A stretch of DNA of 64,000 bases from AC-37 sp036389295 (GCA_036389295.1 DASVQB010000046.1:62001-126000); one strand, 5' to 3'; numbered from the stretch's first letter, positions 15,998 to 24,195 are shown. A program made the numbers and translations. Notes: generated by a model from the letters alone, not told the origin.

Positions 15998-17254
15998 GTG
16001 AGGAACCGCGTCCTCGTCTACGGGATGCACGGCTACCGCAACCTGGGCGCGGAGGCCCGCCTCGTGGCGATCGTCGACCAGCTCCGGCGGATCGTGCCCG
16101 ACGCCGAGGTCGTCGCGAACTCGCTGCACCGGACGGCGCTCGACTACCTGCGCGAGCTGGGCGCGCGCGTCCACTACTTCCCGCCCGCCCTCTACCGGCC
16201 GGCGGGGAGGCGGCTGATACGGACCGCCGACTGCGTGATCCTCTCGGAGGGCGCGATGATCGGCGACCGCTTCAGCCCCGCGCTCCTGAACGCGCTGGTC
16301 ACGGCGATCGAGCAGACCGGCCGCGAGGGGATCGCCAGCGTCGGCCTGGCGCTCGACTCGAACTACATCTCGCCGGGGCGCCGCGAGCGCGCGGTGCGCG
16401 CGCTGAACTCGATCTCGCTGCTCACCGTCCGCGCACCGGGCTGCGACGAGCACCTGCGCTCGTACGGGGTCGAGGCCGAGATGCCGGTCACGGCCGACTG
16501 CGCGGTCTCGATGCCGCTGCCGGGCGAGGGCGTGCGCCGCCGCGTGCGCGAGCGGTGGGGCCTCGGCGACGGCCCCGTGCACGGCATCGCACCCGTCGAC
16601 TTCCACATGTGGCCGGCGCTGATGCGGCCGGTCGGGCGCCCGTCGGACTACGTGCGCTGGCCGTACAGGGCAACCTACCCGGACGGCGGCCGGCGGCGCT
16701 CGGCGGAGCTGCGCGCCCGCTGGGTCGAGCACGCGCGCTACCTGCTCTCCACCGACCGCCGCGCGCGCGTCGCGATCGTGATCCAGGACCGCGGCGACGT
16801 CCGGTTCGCCTACCGCATCCACCGCGAGCTCGGCGTGCCGGAGCGGAGCTTCGTGATCGACGGGCAGGTCTCCGACCCGTTCGAGATGTCGGCCGCCTAC
16901 TCGCAGATGGAGACGCTCACGAGCTCGCGCTACCACGCGATCGTGCTGGCGTCCGCGTACGCGGTGCCGTTCGTCGCGCTCGGGCACGACAACCGGACCC
17001 AGTTCTACTGCCAGGACATCGGCCTCGAGAAGCTGTTCGTCGCCCACGACGAGCCGGACGCGACCGCCGCCGTGCGCGAGCGGCACGAGCTGCTCGGCCC
17101 GGAGCGGGACGGCATCCGCGAGCGCATCGAGGCCGGGTTCGCGGAGATGCGCGAGCGCGACGCGGTCAACTACCGGCTACTCGGCGACCTGCTCGAGGGC
17201 CTCGGCCACCGCGTGTCGCGCGAACCGGCGCCCCGGCCGACGACCGTTGGCTGA
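15998..17254 (+). CDS. polysaccharide pyruvyl transferase family protein
   Basis: 418 residues, GTG start after GGGAGGGGCA. YGMHGYRNLGAEA at the N-terminus, LSEGAMIGDRF and SSRYHAIVLASAYAVPFVAL in the C-terminal half fit the PS_pyruv_trans fold (CsaB/WcaK/EpsO-like). Members attach ketal pyruvate to sugars or, in some lineages, transfer other groups. There is no glycosyltransferase in this operon, so the acceptor is unclear. It lies 34 bp after the acyl-CoA dehydrogenase and overlaps the ABC ATPase gene by 8 bp, suggesting that its product is exported by that transporter. Confidence 0.8.
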   Translation: MRNRVLVYGMHGYRNLGAEARLVAIVDQLRRIVPDAEVVANSLHRTALDYLRELGARVHYFPPALYRPAGRRLIRTADCVILSEGAMIGDRFSPALLNALVTAIEQTGREGIASVGLALDSNYISPGRRERAVRALNSISLLTVRAPGCDEHLRSYGVEAEMPVTADCAVSMPLPGEGVRRRVRERWGLGDGPVHGIAPVDFHMWPALMRPVGRPSDYVRWPYRATYPDGGRRRSAELRARWVEHARYLLSTDRRARVAIVIQDRGDVRFAYRIHRELGVPERSFVIDGQVSDPFEMSAAYSQMETLTSSRYHAIVLASAYAVPFVALGHDNRTQFYCQDIGLEKLFVAHDEPDATAAVRERHELLGPERDGIRERIEAGFAEMRERDAVNYRLLGDLLEGLGHRVSREPAPRPTTVG

Positions 17255-18296
17255 CCCGGCGGCGGCGCCCGCGCCGGCGGTCGCGGAGCCGGCGGCTCCC
17301 GCGGTCGTCGCCAGCGAGCTGACCAAGGTCTACCGCGGCGGGGTGAAGGCGGCCGACCGGGTGTCGCTGTCGGCCGCGGGCGGCGAGGTCGTGGGCGTGG
17401 TCGGCCCGAACGGCGCCGGCAAGTCGACCACCCTCAACATGCTCGCGACGCTGCTGCGGCCGACCTCCGGGACGGCCACGATCTGGGGGATCCCGCTCGA
17501 GGACGCCGACCGGGTCCGGCCGCTGCTCGGCGTGGCGCTCCAGCGCGCGGGCCTCGACCCGCTGATGACCGGCGCCGAGCACTTCGAGGTGCAGGCGGCG
17601 CTCTACCGGCTCGCCTCGGACGTCGCCGGGCGGCGCCGCTCCGAGCTGGTCGACCGCTTCGAGCTCGGCCCCTACCTCGACCGCACGGTCGGGCAGTACT
17701 CCGGCGGGATCCAGCGCCGGCTCGCGCTCGCGCTCGCGCTCCTGGCGGACCCGCCCGTCGTGATCTTCGACGAGCCGAGCGTCGGGCTCGACCCGCGCAG
17801 CCGCCGCAACCTCTGGGACCTGATCCGCGGCCTGCGCGCCGAGGGGCGGGCGGTGCTCCTCAGCACCCAGTACCTGGAGGAGGCGGACGCGCTGTGCGAC
17901 CGCGTCTACCTCATCGACCACGGGGCGATCGTGCTGGCCGGGGCGCCGGCGGAGCTGAAGCGGCGGGCCGGCGGGGCGACGCTGCGGGTCGAGGTCGGCG
18001 AGTCGCCGGAGGCCCTGCTGGACGCCGTGCGCGCGGAGCTCCCGCGGCTCGAGGCGAGCGTGGACGGCGCCACCGTCGTCTTCGGGCTCGACGGCGACGT
18101 CTCGATCGCGGGGCGGGTGCTGCTGGCGGCGCAGCAGCGCGGCGTCGCCGTCCGCAGCCTGCGGGTGTCGGAGCCGACGCTCGACGACGTGTTCCTGCGG
18201 TTCACGGGCCGCGCCGTCGAGGCCGAGCCGCTGAGCGGCGAGGGGTTCGACCTCGGCGCCCGGATGCAGCGCGGCGGAGGCAAGCGGTGGCGCTGA
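17247..18296 (+). CDS. ABC transporter ATP-binding protein (ABC-2 exporter type)
   Basis: 349 residues from a TTG at 17247, with an Ala/Pro-rich N-terminus. Walker A GPNGAGKST is at about residues 60-68, signature YSGGIQRRLALALAL, Walker B VVIFDEPSVGLD and the H-loop variant LLSTQYLEEADAL (Gln instead of His). A ~100-residue C-terminal domain (LRVEVGESPEALL onward) is typical of DrrA/NatA-like drug and lipid exporters. It overlaps the permease gene by 10 bp. With that permease it forms a complete exporter at the end of the operon. Confidence 0.92.
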   Translation: MADPAAAPAPAVAEPAAPAVVASELTKVYRGGVKAADRVSLSAAGGEVVGVVGPNGAGKSTTLNMLATLLRPTSGTATIWGIPLEDADRVRPLLGVALQRAGLDPLMTGAEHFEVQAALYRLASDVAGRRRSELVDRFELGPYLDRTVGQYSGGIQRRLALALALLADPPVVIFDEPSVGLDPRSRRNLWDLIRGLRAEGRAVLLSTQYLEEADALCDRVYLIDHGAIVLAGAPAELKRRAGGATLRVEVGESPEALLDAVRAELPRLEASVDGATVVFGLDGDVSIAGRVLLAAQQRGVAVRSLRVSEPTLDDVFLRFTGRAVEAEPLSGEGFDLGARMQRGGGKRWR

Positions 18297-19054
18297 GCGT
18301 CCTCTGGCCGATGTACCGGCGCGCGGTCCGCGAGGCGCTGCGGGTCCCGCTCGCGACCTTCATCGTGCCGATCGTCGTCGGCGTCTTCATGCAGACGATC
18401 TTCGCGCGTGTGTTCTCGGGCCTCGTGCGCCTCGACGCGTTCGAGGGCGTCGAGTACAACGACTACCTCCTCCCGGGCACGCTGATCATGGCCGTGATGC
18501 TGGGGTCGTCGACGTCCGGGGTGAGCAGCGCGGTCGAGCTCCAGACCGGCTTCTTCGACCGCATGCGGATCTCGCCGCTGCGGGAGCTGCCGAGCCTGCG
18601 CGCGCGGCGGCTGGCCGACGCCACGCGGATCGGCCTCTACTGCACGGTCCTGCTCGCGATCGGCTGGGTCGACGGCGCGGAGATCGACAACTGGCCGCTG
18701 GCGGTCGCGTTCGCGTTCGCGTTCCCGGCCGCGTGGTGCTTCGCCTACGGCGGTCTCGCGCTGGCGGCGTGCCTGCGGACGCGGAGCGCCGAGACGGCCC
18801 AGGGCATGGCGCCGCTGTTCTTCCCGATCCTCTTCATGAGCACGGCGGTGATGCCGGGCGAGCTGCTGCCGGGCTGGCTCGACGCGATCGCCGGCTGGAA
18901 CCCGGTCTCGTACGTGACCGACGCGATGCGGTCGGCGTTCGCGGGCGACGTGGACGGCGACGCGCTCGCGAAGGCGGCCGCCGGGGTGGCCGCGGTGGCC
19001 GCGCTCACGCAGCTGCTCGTGGTGCGGGCGCGGGCGGCGGTGGCGACCGAGTAG
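18287..19054 (+). CDS. ABC-2 type transporter permease
   Basis: 255 residues with about six hydrophobic segments. The GTG at 18287 follows GGAGG by 6 bp and lies inside the ATPase gene. PLFFPILFMSTAVMPGELLP and WNPVSYVTDAMR near the C-terminus are characteristic of the DrrB/NodJ ABC-2 permease family. It is the last gene of the 11-gene plus-strand run. The next gene (19059-19772) is convergent only 4 bp away, so the operon ends here. Export of the operon's lipid or glycolipid is inferred. Confidence 0.9.
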   Translation: MALSVLWPMYRRAVREALRVPLATFIVPIVVGVFMQTIFARVFSGLVRLDAFEGVEYNDYLLPGTLIMAVMLGSSTSGVSSAVELQTGFFDRMRISPLRELPSLRARRLADATRIGLYCTVLLAIGWVDGAEIDNWPLAVAFAFAFPAAWCFAYGGLALAACLRTRSAETAQGMAPLFFPILFMSTAVMPGELLPGWLDAIAGWNPVSYVTDAMRSAFAGDVDGDALAKAAAGVAAVAALTQLLVVRARAAVATE

Positions 19055-19058
19055 CCGC

Positions 19059-19772
19059 TCAGCGCGCGCGGATCGAGTCGATCCGCCACCGCCCGAGCTC
19101 GCGGGACAGGCTGAACTCGTAGGTGCGGTCGCGGTCGGCATCGCGGACCGCGATCGTCGCGGTCGCGCCGGCCACGTTCGCGTCGCCCGGGTCGTAGCTC
19201 CGGGACGTGAGGCGCGCGAACCGCCGCTCACACGCGGCCTTCCCGCCGAACCGCAGGACGCCGGCGTAGCTGAGGTACTCGCATCCCCGCCCGCCCTCCG
19301 AGGAGCCGTAGTCGAGCACGGTCGTCACGATCGCCCGCTCGGCGACCCTCGGGTCGGCCTGCGACGGCCGGTCGAGGTCGTCGACCTTCCAGCGACCGCC
19401 CTCGTTCACGAGCCTGAGCTCGAGCGCGTCGTCCTCGACGTCGCCCCTCGTCAGCTCGACCTCGGCGGTCGCGCGCGCCCCCGACACGGTCACTCGACCG
19501 GCCTCGGCGTCCTCGGTCGTGTTGCCGGGCGCCTCCCGCTCGCACGCCGCGACCGCCGCCGGGCCGGTCTCGTGGGTGGACAGCTCGAGGTAGTGGGCCG
19601 TGACCAGCTCGCGGCAGGCGGCCGGGTCCCTGGTCGTGACCAGCTCGAGGGCGGCCTCCTCGACCTCGTCCGTGGCGCCGCTCCCGCCGATCGAGACGAC
19701 GAACGCGATGACGGCGCCCGCGACGGCGAACACCGCGACGACCGCTGCGATCACCAGCACGCCCCTCCGCAT
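19059..19772 (-). CDS. membrane-anchored extracytoplasmic protein, NTF2-like (unknown)
   Basis: 237 residues using the ATG at 19772. Residues ~5-30 form one hydrophobic N-terminal anchor (VLVIAAVVAVFAVAGAVIAF). Two similar halves follow, each with a Cys/Ala-rich helix (ACRELVTAHYLE; ACERRFARLTS) and ending in sheet-like segments: GGRWKVDDLDR in the first and LGRWRIDSIRA in the second. The pattern resembles a duplicated NTF2-like/DUF4878-type domain. Function is unknown. It diverges from the iron-uptake genes, and the palindromes at 19783-19822 lie 10-50 bp upstream of its start, so it may share their regulator. Confidence 0.7.
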   Translation of the reverse strand: MRRGVLVIAAVVAVFAVAGAVIAFVVSIGGSGATDEVEEAALELVTTRDPAACRELVTAHYLELSTHETGPAAVAACEREAPGNTTEDAEAGRVTVSGARATAEVELTRGDVEDDALELRLVNEGGRWKVDDLDRPSQADPRVAERAIVTTVLDYGSSEGGRGCEYLSYAGVLRFGGKAACERRFARLTSRSYDPGDANVAGATATIAVRDADRDRTYEFSLSRELGRWRIDSIRAR

Positions 19773-19782
19773 CGCGGGGAGG

Positions 19783-19796
19783 TTAGGGCACCCTAA
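19783..19796. promoter_or_regulatory. perfect palindrome, candidate operator 1
   Basis: TTAGGG-CA-CCCTAA is a perfect inverted repeat with 6-bp arms, in the divergent gap between 19772 and 19883. Its centre is 25 bp from that of a second palindrome with the same arms. It sits 10 bp upstream of the minus-strand start. The arms resemble halves of DtxR/IdeR-type iron boxes, but the spacing differs. Confidence 0.6.
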
Positions 19797-19806
19797 TCCC
19801 AAACTT

Positions 19807-19822
19807 GTTAGGGTCCCCTAAC
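19807..19822. promoter_or_regulatory. perfect palindrome, candidate operator 2
   Basis: GTTAGGG-TC-CCCTAAC is a perfect inverted repeat with 7-bp arms and shares TTAGGG/CCCTAA with the element at 19783-19796. It is 60 bp upstream of the lipoprotein start at 19883, which begins the FTR1 gene group. Two tandem copies in a divergent control region point to a dedicated dimeric regulator; iron-dependent control is inferred from the downstream genes. Confidence 0.65.
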
Positions 19823-19882
19823 TATTCCCGTGCCGGCCGGTCGGAATGGCCGTCCGGCCCCATCCGAGGCAAGAGGGGGACC

Positions 19883-20317
19883 TTGAGGACATCGACGCTG
19901 GCCGCCGGGATCGCCGCGCTCGCGATGCTCGCCGGATGCGGCGACGACGACTCGGGCGACGGGGCCGAGACGGCCGGCCGGGCGACCACCGCCACGACGG
20001 CGCCGGCGCCGGCCGGGTCCGAGGCCGTGGCCGAGATCGCGACCGTGCGGCAGCTCCTCGACCGGGCCGTGGACGAGTACCGGGACGGCGACGCGAAGAG
20101 CGCGGAGCGGACCGTCGGCGACGCCTACCTGGAGCACTTCGAGGAGGTCGAGGAGCCGCTCGAGGAGCGCGACCCGGAGCTGATGGAGTCGCTCGAGGAG
20201 ACGATCGCGACCACGATCCGCGACCGCATCAGGGCCGGCGCCAGCCCGGCGGAGGTCCAGAGCCTCGTCGTCGGCGCGAAGCGCGGCCTCGACCGCGCGG
20301 AGGCGGCGCTCAGGTAG
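19883..20317 (+). CDS. lipoprotein with FTR1 N-terminal-like helical domain
   Basis: 144 residues from a TTG at 19883 preceded by AGAGGGGG. The signal peptide ends in the lipobox LAGC, followed by an acidic and Thr/Ala-rich linker. The helical domain has AYLEHFEEVEEPLEERD, which matches AYLDHFEKVEIPLRLRD in the extracytoplasmic N-terminal part of the FTR1 permease encoded next. It therefore looks like a separate, membrane-tethered copy of that domain, likely binding or passing iron to the permease. It ends 4 bp before the permease start. Confidence 0.8.
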   Translation: MRTSTLAAGIAALAMLAGCGDDDSGDGAETAGRATTATTAPAPAGSEAVAEIATVRQLLDRAVDEYRDGDAKSAERTVGDAYLEHFEEVEEPLEERDPELMESLEETIATTIRDRIRAGASPAEVQSLVVGAKRGLDRAEAALR

Positions 20318-20321
20318 CTGC

Positions 20322-21554
20322 GTGGGGCGCGCGATCGTCACCGCCCTGCTCGCCTCGCTGCTGGCCCTCGCTCTGGCCGCCGGTCCGGCCGTGGCGGCGG
20401 GCGGCCAGGTCGACGAGGCGCTCGACGAGGTCCAGCTCGCCCGGGACGGCGTGCGGCAGGCCGTCGAGGCGGCCGAGGCCGGCGACCGGGAGCGCGGCTA
20501 CGACCTCGCGCGCACCGCCTACCTGGACCACTTCGAGAAGGTCGAGATCCCGCTCCGCCTGCGCGACGCGAGCCTGGTGCTCGACCTCGAGTTCCAGTTC
20601 GCCGAGCTGCGCGACGGGATCCGCGACGGCCGGTCGCTCGACCGCGTGCGCGACACGGCGCGCGACGTCCGGGCGGGTCTCGTCGACGTGGAGCGCAAGC
20701 TCTCCGACGAGGGTCTCGCGGCGCCCGCCGTCGCCTTCGCGTTCTCGTTCACGATCCTGTTCCGGGAGGGCGTCGAGGCGGTCCTGATCCTCGCGCTGCT
20801 GCTCGGGTCGCTCGAGGCCGGCCGCGCCAGCGACTTCCGCCGCCCGCTCGGCCTCGGCGCGCTCGCGGCGGTCGCCGCCACCGGGGTCACCTGGCTGCTC
20901 GCCACGGTGGTGGTGGACATAGCCCCGCTCGAGCGCGAGCTGCTCGAGGCCGTGACCGCGCTGCTCGCCGTCGGGGTGCTGGTCCTCGTGAGCTTCTGGC
21001 TCGTGTCGCGGCTCGAGCAGCGCCACTGGGTCGAGTTCATGCGCGCGCGGGTGTCGGGCGCTATCGCCGCCGGCAGCGCGCTGGCGTTCGCCGGGCTCGG
21101 GTTCACGGCCGTCTACCGCGAGGGGTTCGAGACCGTCCTCTTCTACCAGGCGCTGACGCTGTTCGCCGAGGGGCTCGTCCTGTGGGTGGTGCTGGGGGCG
21201 GTGGCCGGCGCGATCGCGCTGGCCGCGGTCGGCCACGCCGTGATCCGGCTCGGCAGGCGGGTCCCGCTGAAGCCGCTGCTCGTGACCGGCGCGTCGATCC
21301 TGCTGCTCCTGTCGGTGGCGTTCGCCGGCAACGCCGTGCGGTCGCTCCAGGAGGGCGACTGGATCGGCGTGACGCCGATCGCCGGCGACTGGGCGCGGCT
21401 GCCCGTCTTCCTCGCGGAGCTCACGGGCATCCACCCGACGCGCGAGGGCCTGGTCACGCAGGCGACGCTGATCGCGATCTACGCGCTCGGCGCGCTCTGG
21501 GTGTTCGCGTGGCGCCCGGTCCGGCGCCGGCAGGCCGTGAGGGCGACGGCGTGA
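20322..21554 (+). CDS. FTR1-family high-affinity iron permease
   Basis: 410 residues, GTG start. It has a signal-like N-terminus, a ~110-residue extracytoplasmic helical domain, then about seven membrane segments. The two REGxE iron-coordination motifs are REGVEAVLI (~residue 148) and REGFETVLF (~residue 266). FTR1/EfeU proteins carry iron across the membrane, usually with a ferroxidase such as EfeB, but none is seen here. It is flanked by a paralogous lipoprotein and overlaps the hydantoinase-like gene by GTGA. Palindromic operators lie upstream of the lipoprotein. Confidence 0.93.
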   Translation: MGRAIVTALLASLLALALAAGPAVAAGGQVDEALDEVQLARDGVRQAVEAAEAGDRERGYDLARTAYLDHFEKVEIPLRLRDASLVLDLEFQFAELRDGIRDGRSLDRVRDTARDVRAGLVDVERKLSDEGLAAPAVAFAFSFTILFREGVEAVLILALLLGSLEAGRASDFRRPLGLGALAAVAATGVTWLLATVVVDIAPLERELLEAVTALLAVGVLVLVSFWLVSRLEQRHWVEFMRARVSGAIAAGSALAFAGLGFTAVYREGFETVLFYQALTLFAEGLVLWVVLGAVAGAIALAAVGHAVIRLGRRVPLKPLLVTGASILLLLSVAFAGNAVRSLQEGDWIGVTPIAGDWARLPVFLAELTGIHPTREGLVTQATLIAIYALGALWVFAWRPVRRRQAVRATA

Positions 21555-23668
21555 GCACGAACGGGCTTCGCGCCGCGTCCCGCCCGCTGCGCGTCGGGGT
21601 CGACGTGGGCGGCACGTTCACCAAGGCGGTGGCCGTGGCGCCGGATTCGCTCGAGCTGAGCGCCGAGGCGGTGGTGCCGACCACCCATCGCGCCGGCGGC
21701 GGCGTGAGCGAGGGCGTGGCCGGCGCGCTGCGCGAGCTGCTCGCCCGGCTCGGCGACCGGCGCCGCGACGTCGAGCTGGTCGCGTTCTCGACCACGCAGG
21801 CGATGAACGCGCTGCTCGAGGGCGACGTGGCGCGCGTGGGCGTCGTCGGCATCGGCGCGGCGCCGGACCTCCGCCGGGCGCGGAGGCGCACGCGCGTCGG
21901 CCGGATCGGGCTCGCCCCCGGCCACGACCTCGAGACCGAGCACGTCTTCCTCGACGCCACAGCCGGCCTCGCCGAGGACGCGGTCGACGAGGCGCTCGCG
22001 CGGCTCGCGGACGCCGGCTGCCGGGCGGTCGCCGTGAGCGGGGCCTTCGCCGTGGACGCGCCGGAGCACGAGCGGCTCGTCGCCGAGCGGGCGCTCCGCC
22101 TGGGGCTGCCGGCCTGCGCCGGGCACGAGCTGACCCAGGCCTACGGACTCGAGACGCGCACGGTCAGCGCCGCCCTCAACGCCAGCATCCTGCCGGTGGT
22201 CGAGCGCACGGCCGCGGTGGTCGAGGGCGCCCTGCGCGAGGCGGGGCTCGACGTTCCGCTGCTCGTCCTGCGCGGCGACGGCGGGGCGATGGGCGTCTCC
22301 GCCTTCCGGCGCGCGCCGAGCCTGACCGTGGGCTCGGGGCCGAGCGCCGGCGTAGCCGCCGCGCTGCACCAGCTCGCCCTCACCGACGCGATCGTGCTCG
22401 AGTGCGGCGGCACCAGCTCGAACGTCTCCGTGGTCAAGCGCGGGCGGACGGCGCTGCGGACCCTCAAGGTGATGGGCCGGCCGACGTCGCTGCGGTCGAT
22501 CGACAGCTGGGTCGTCGGCGCGGCGGGCGGCAGCATGGCCCGCCTGCGCGGACGGCGGATCGCAGAGGTCGGGCCGCGCAGCGCGCACATCGCGGGGCTC
22601 GGCTACGCGTCGCTCGCCGACCCCGCCGACCTCGAGGGCGCCGAGCTCGAGCTGGTCGCCCCGCGTGGCGGCGACCCGGACGCGTACGCGGTCGTCCGCG
22701 CTCGCGGCGGGCGCTACGCGATCACCGCGACGTGCGCGGCCAACGCGCTCGGCGCCGTCCCGGCGGGCGCGTACTGCCGCGGCTCGCGCGAGTCGGCCAT
22801 GGCGGCGTTCGCGGCGCTCGCGCGGCGCCTGAGGACGGACCCCGAGGCCGCCGCGCGCGCGATGCTCGACGCCGCCGCGGCCAAGGTCGCCGACGCCGCC
22901 GCCGAGGCGGCGCGCGAGCACGACCTTGACCCGTCGGTCCCGGTCGTCGCGCTCGGCGGCGCGGGCGACGCGCTGGCCCCGGCGGTCGCGGAGCGCCTCG
23001 GCCGGCCGCTGCTCCGACCCGAGCACGCGCCGGTGCTGTCCTCGATCGGAGCGGCGCTGTCGCTCGTCCGGGCGGAGGTGGCGCGCACGGCCGCGCCGGG
23101 CACCACGGCGCAGGCCGTCGCGCACGAGGCCGAGCGCGCCTGCGTCGACGCCGGCGCGGCACCCGCGACCGTCGCGGTCGAGTCGTCGTTCGACGCCCGC
23201 CGCGGGCTCGTCCGCGCGGTCGCCACCGGCGCCGCCGCGCTCGAGGCCGGCGCCGCCCGGCGCGACCCGGTCGACGACGCGTCCCGGCTCCGGGCCGCGG
23301 CGGAGGCGCTCGGCATCGAGGGCGGGGCGCTCCAGGTGGTCGGCAGCACCGACTTCTACCGCGTGTACTCGGAGAACGGGCGCGGCCGGGTGGCGGTCGT
23401 CGACGCCCGCGGCGCCGTGCCGCTGGCCGAGAACGCGCGCCGCATCCTCGCCGGGGAGCGCGACCGGCTGCTCGACGACCTGCGCGACGCCGTGAGCGAC
23501 GCGACCGTGAACCTCGGCGTGGCGACGATGCTCCCGCGGGTGGCGCTCATCTGCGGGCCGCGGATCCTCGACATGTCGGACGCCCGGCGCGGCGAGGAGA
23601 TCGCCGCCGCCGCGGAGCGCGCGCTCGCCGAGCACGACGGCGACGCGGTCGCCGTGCTCTGGCGCTGA
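21551..23668 (+). CDS. hydantoinase/oxoprolinase family protein
   Basis: 705 residues, GTG overlapping the FTR1 stop. The actin-like ATPase motif VGVDVGGTFTKAVAV is at the N-terminus. STTQAMNALLEGD, GHELTQAYGLETRTVSAALNA and LECGGTSSNVSVVKRG follow, as in HyuA/OplA subunits, which hydrolyse cyclic amides with ATP. No HyuB partner is present. An extra C-terminal region of ~200 residues follows the catalytic core. Translational coupling to an iron permease is unusual and argues for an iron-linked rather than hydantoin-catabolic role, but this is inference. Confidence 0.82.
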   Translation: MSTNGLRAASRPLRVGVDVGGTFTKAVAVAPDSLELSAEAVVPTTHRAGGGVSEGVAGALRELLARLGDRRRDVELVAFSTTQAMNALLEGDVARVGVVGIGAAPDLRRARRRTRVGRIGLAPGHDLETEHVFLDATAGLAEDAVDEALARLADAGCRAVAVSGAFAVDAPEHERLVAERALRLGLPACAGHELTQAYGLETRTVSAALNASILPVVERTAAVVEGALREAGLDVPLLVLRGDGGAMGVSAFRRAPSLTVGSGPSAGVAAALHQLALTDAIVLECGGTSSNVSVVKRGRTALRTLKVMGRPTSLRSIDSWVVGAAGGSMARLRGRRIAEVGPRSAHIAGLGYASLADPADLEGAELELVAPRGGDPDAYAVVRARGGRYAITATCAANALGAVPAGAYCRGSRESAMAAFAALARRLRTDPEAAARAMLDAAAAKVADAAAEAAREHDLDPSVPVVALGGAGDALAPAVAERLGRPLLRPEHAPVLSSIGAALSLVRAEVARTAAPGTTAQAVAHEAERACVDAGAAPATVAVESSFDARRGLVRAVATGAAALEAGAARRDPVDDASRLRAAAEALGIEGGALQVVGSTDFYRVYSENGRGRVAVVDARGAVPLAENARRILAGERDRLLDDLRDAVSDATVNLGVATMLPRVALICGPRILDMSDARRGEEIAAAAERALAEHDGDAVAVLWR

Positions 23669-24123
23669 TGTCCGTCTACCGCCAGGCCGGGCCGTCGCGG
23701 CCGTGGCTGCTCGCGGCCGTCGGCGCCGCCGCGCTGCTGGTCGGGGGCGTGGCGGGCTTCCTCGTGCGCGGGGACGGCGGCGGCGAGCCGACGCTCCGGG
23801 CGTCGGTGGCGGACCTCCGCGACCGCATGGGCCCGGCCGTCCAGGGGCTCGAGGTGCTGCCGATCGAGTACGGGGACGCCGTGGGCGGCGCGCCGACCGA
23901 GCTCGAGGGGGCGCGGGGTCATCTGACGCGCACCCGCGACGCGTTCGCCGCCGCGCGCGCGGACCTCGCCCTGCTGGCGCCGGCCGAGACGGCGCGACTC
24001 GGCCGCGAGCTCGACGCCCTGGCCGCGCTGGTCGACCGGCGCGGCCCCGCGAAGGCGGTCGAGGAGGCCGCGGGCCGGGCCGCCGCGACGCTCCGCGCGG
24101 CCCTCCGCGAGCCGGCCGGCTGA
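23668..24123 (+). CDS. small membrane-anchored helical protein, unknown
   Basis: 151 residues. The ATG shares its A with the hydantoinase stop (TGATG). There is one N-terminal membrane segment (WLLAAVGAAALLVGGVAGFLV, residues ~13-33 in two parts), then an Ala/Leu/Arg-rich helical domain facing out. I do not recognise a family, but the helical, heptad-like character resembles the extracytoplasmic domains of the two upstream iron genes. It is the last gene of the group and is followed by the second 47-bp double-stem element. Confidence 0.7.
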   Translation: MSVYRQAGPSRPWLLAAVGAAALLVGGVAGFLVRGDGGGEPTLRASVADLRDRMGPAVQGLEVLPIEYGDAVGGAPTELEGARGHLTRTRDAFAAARADLALLAPAETARLGRELDALAALVDRRGPAKAVEEAAGRAAATLRAALREPAG

Positions 24124-24148
24124 CCCGCCGCGACGGCGCGCTCTTCGT

Positions 24149-24195
24149 CACCGCGTCGCTTTTCCATCGCTATGCGATGGCTAGGTGACGCGGTG
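24149..24195. repeat. 47-bp nested double-stem element, copy 2
   Basis: The perfect outer arms are CACCGCGTC (24149-24157) and GACGCGGTG (24187-24195). The inner stem is CCATCGC (24164-24170), loop TAT, GCGATGG (24174-24180). Each side has a 6-nt spacer. It lies between the convergent ends at 24123 and 24203. It has the same architecture and length as 5334-5380. The position suits a bidirectional transcription barrier, though there is no T-tract downstream of the stem in either direction. Confidence 0.8.

Noticed and set aside
19783..19822. TTAGGG repeats read as telomere-like sequence
   Set aside because: The repeats are inverted pairs, not a head-to-tail array, and lie in a divergent promoter region of a bacterial chromosome.
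24149..24195. Ordinary intrinsic terminator between convergent genes
   Set aside because: The inner stem has T4 before it on the plus strand and no T-run after it on either strand, and an equally long copy occurs between co-directional genes at 5334-5380.
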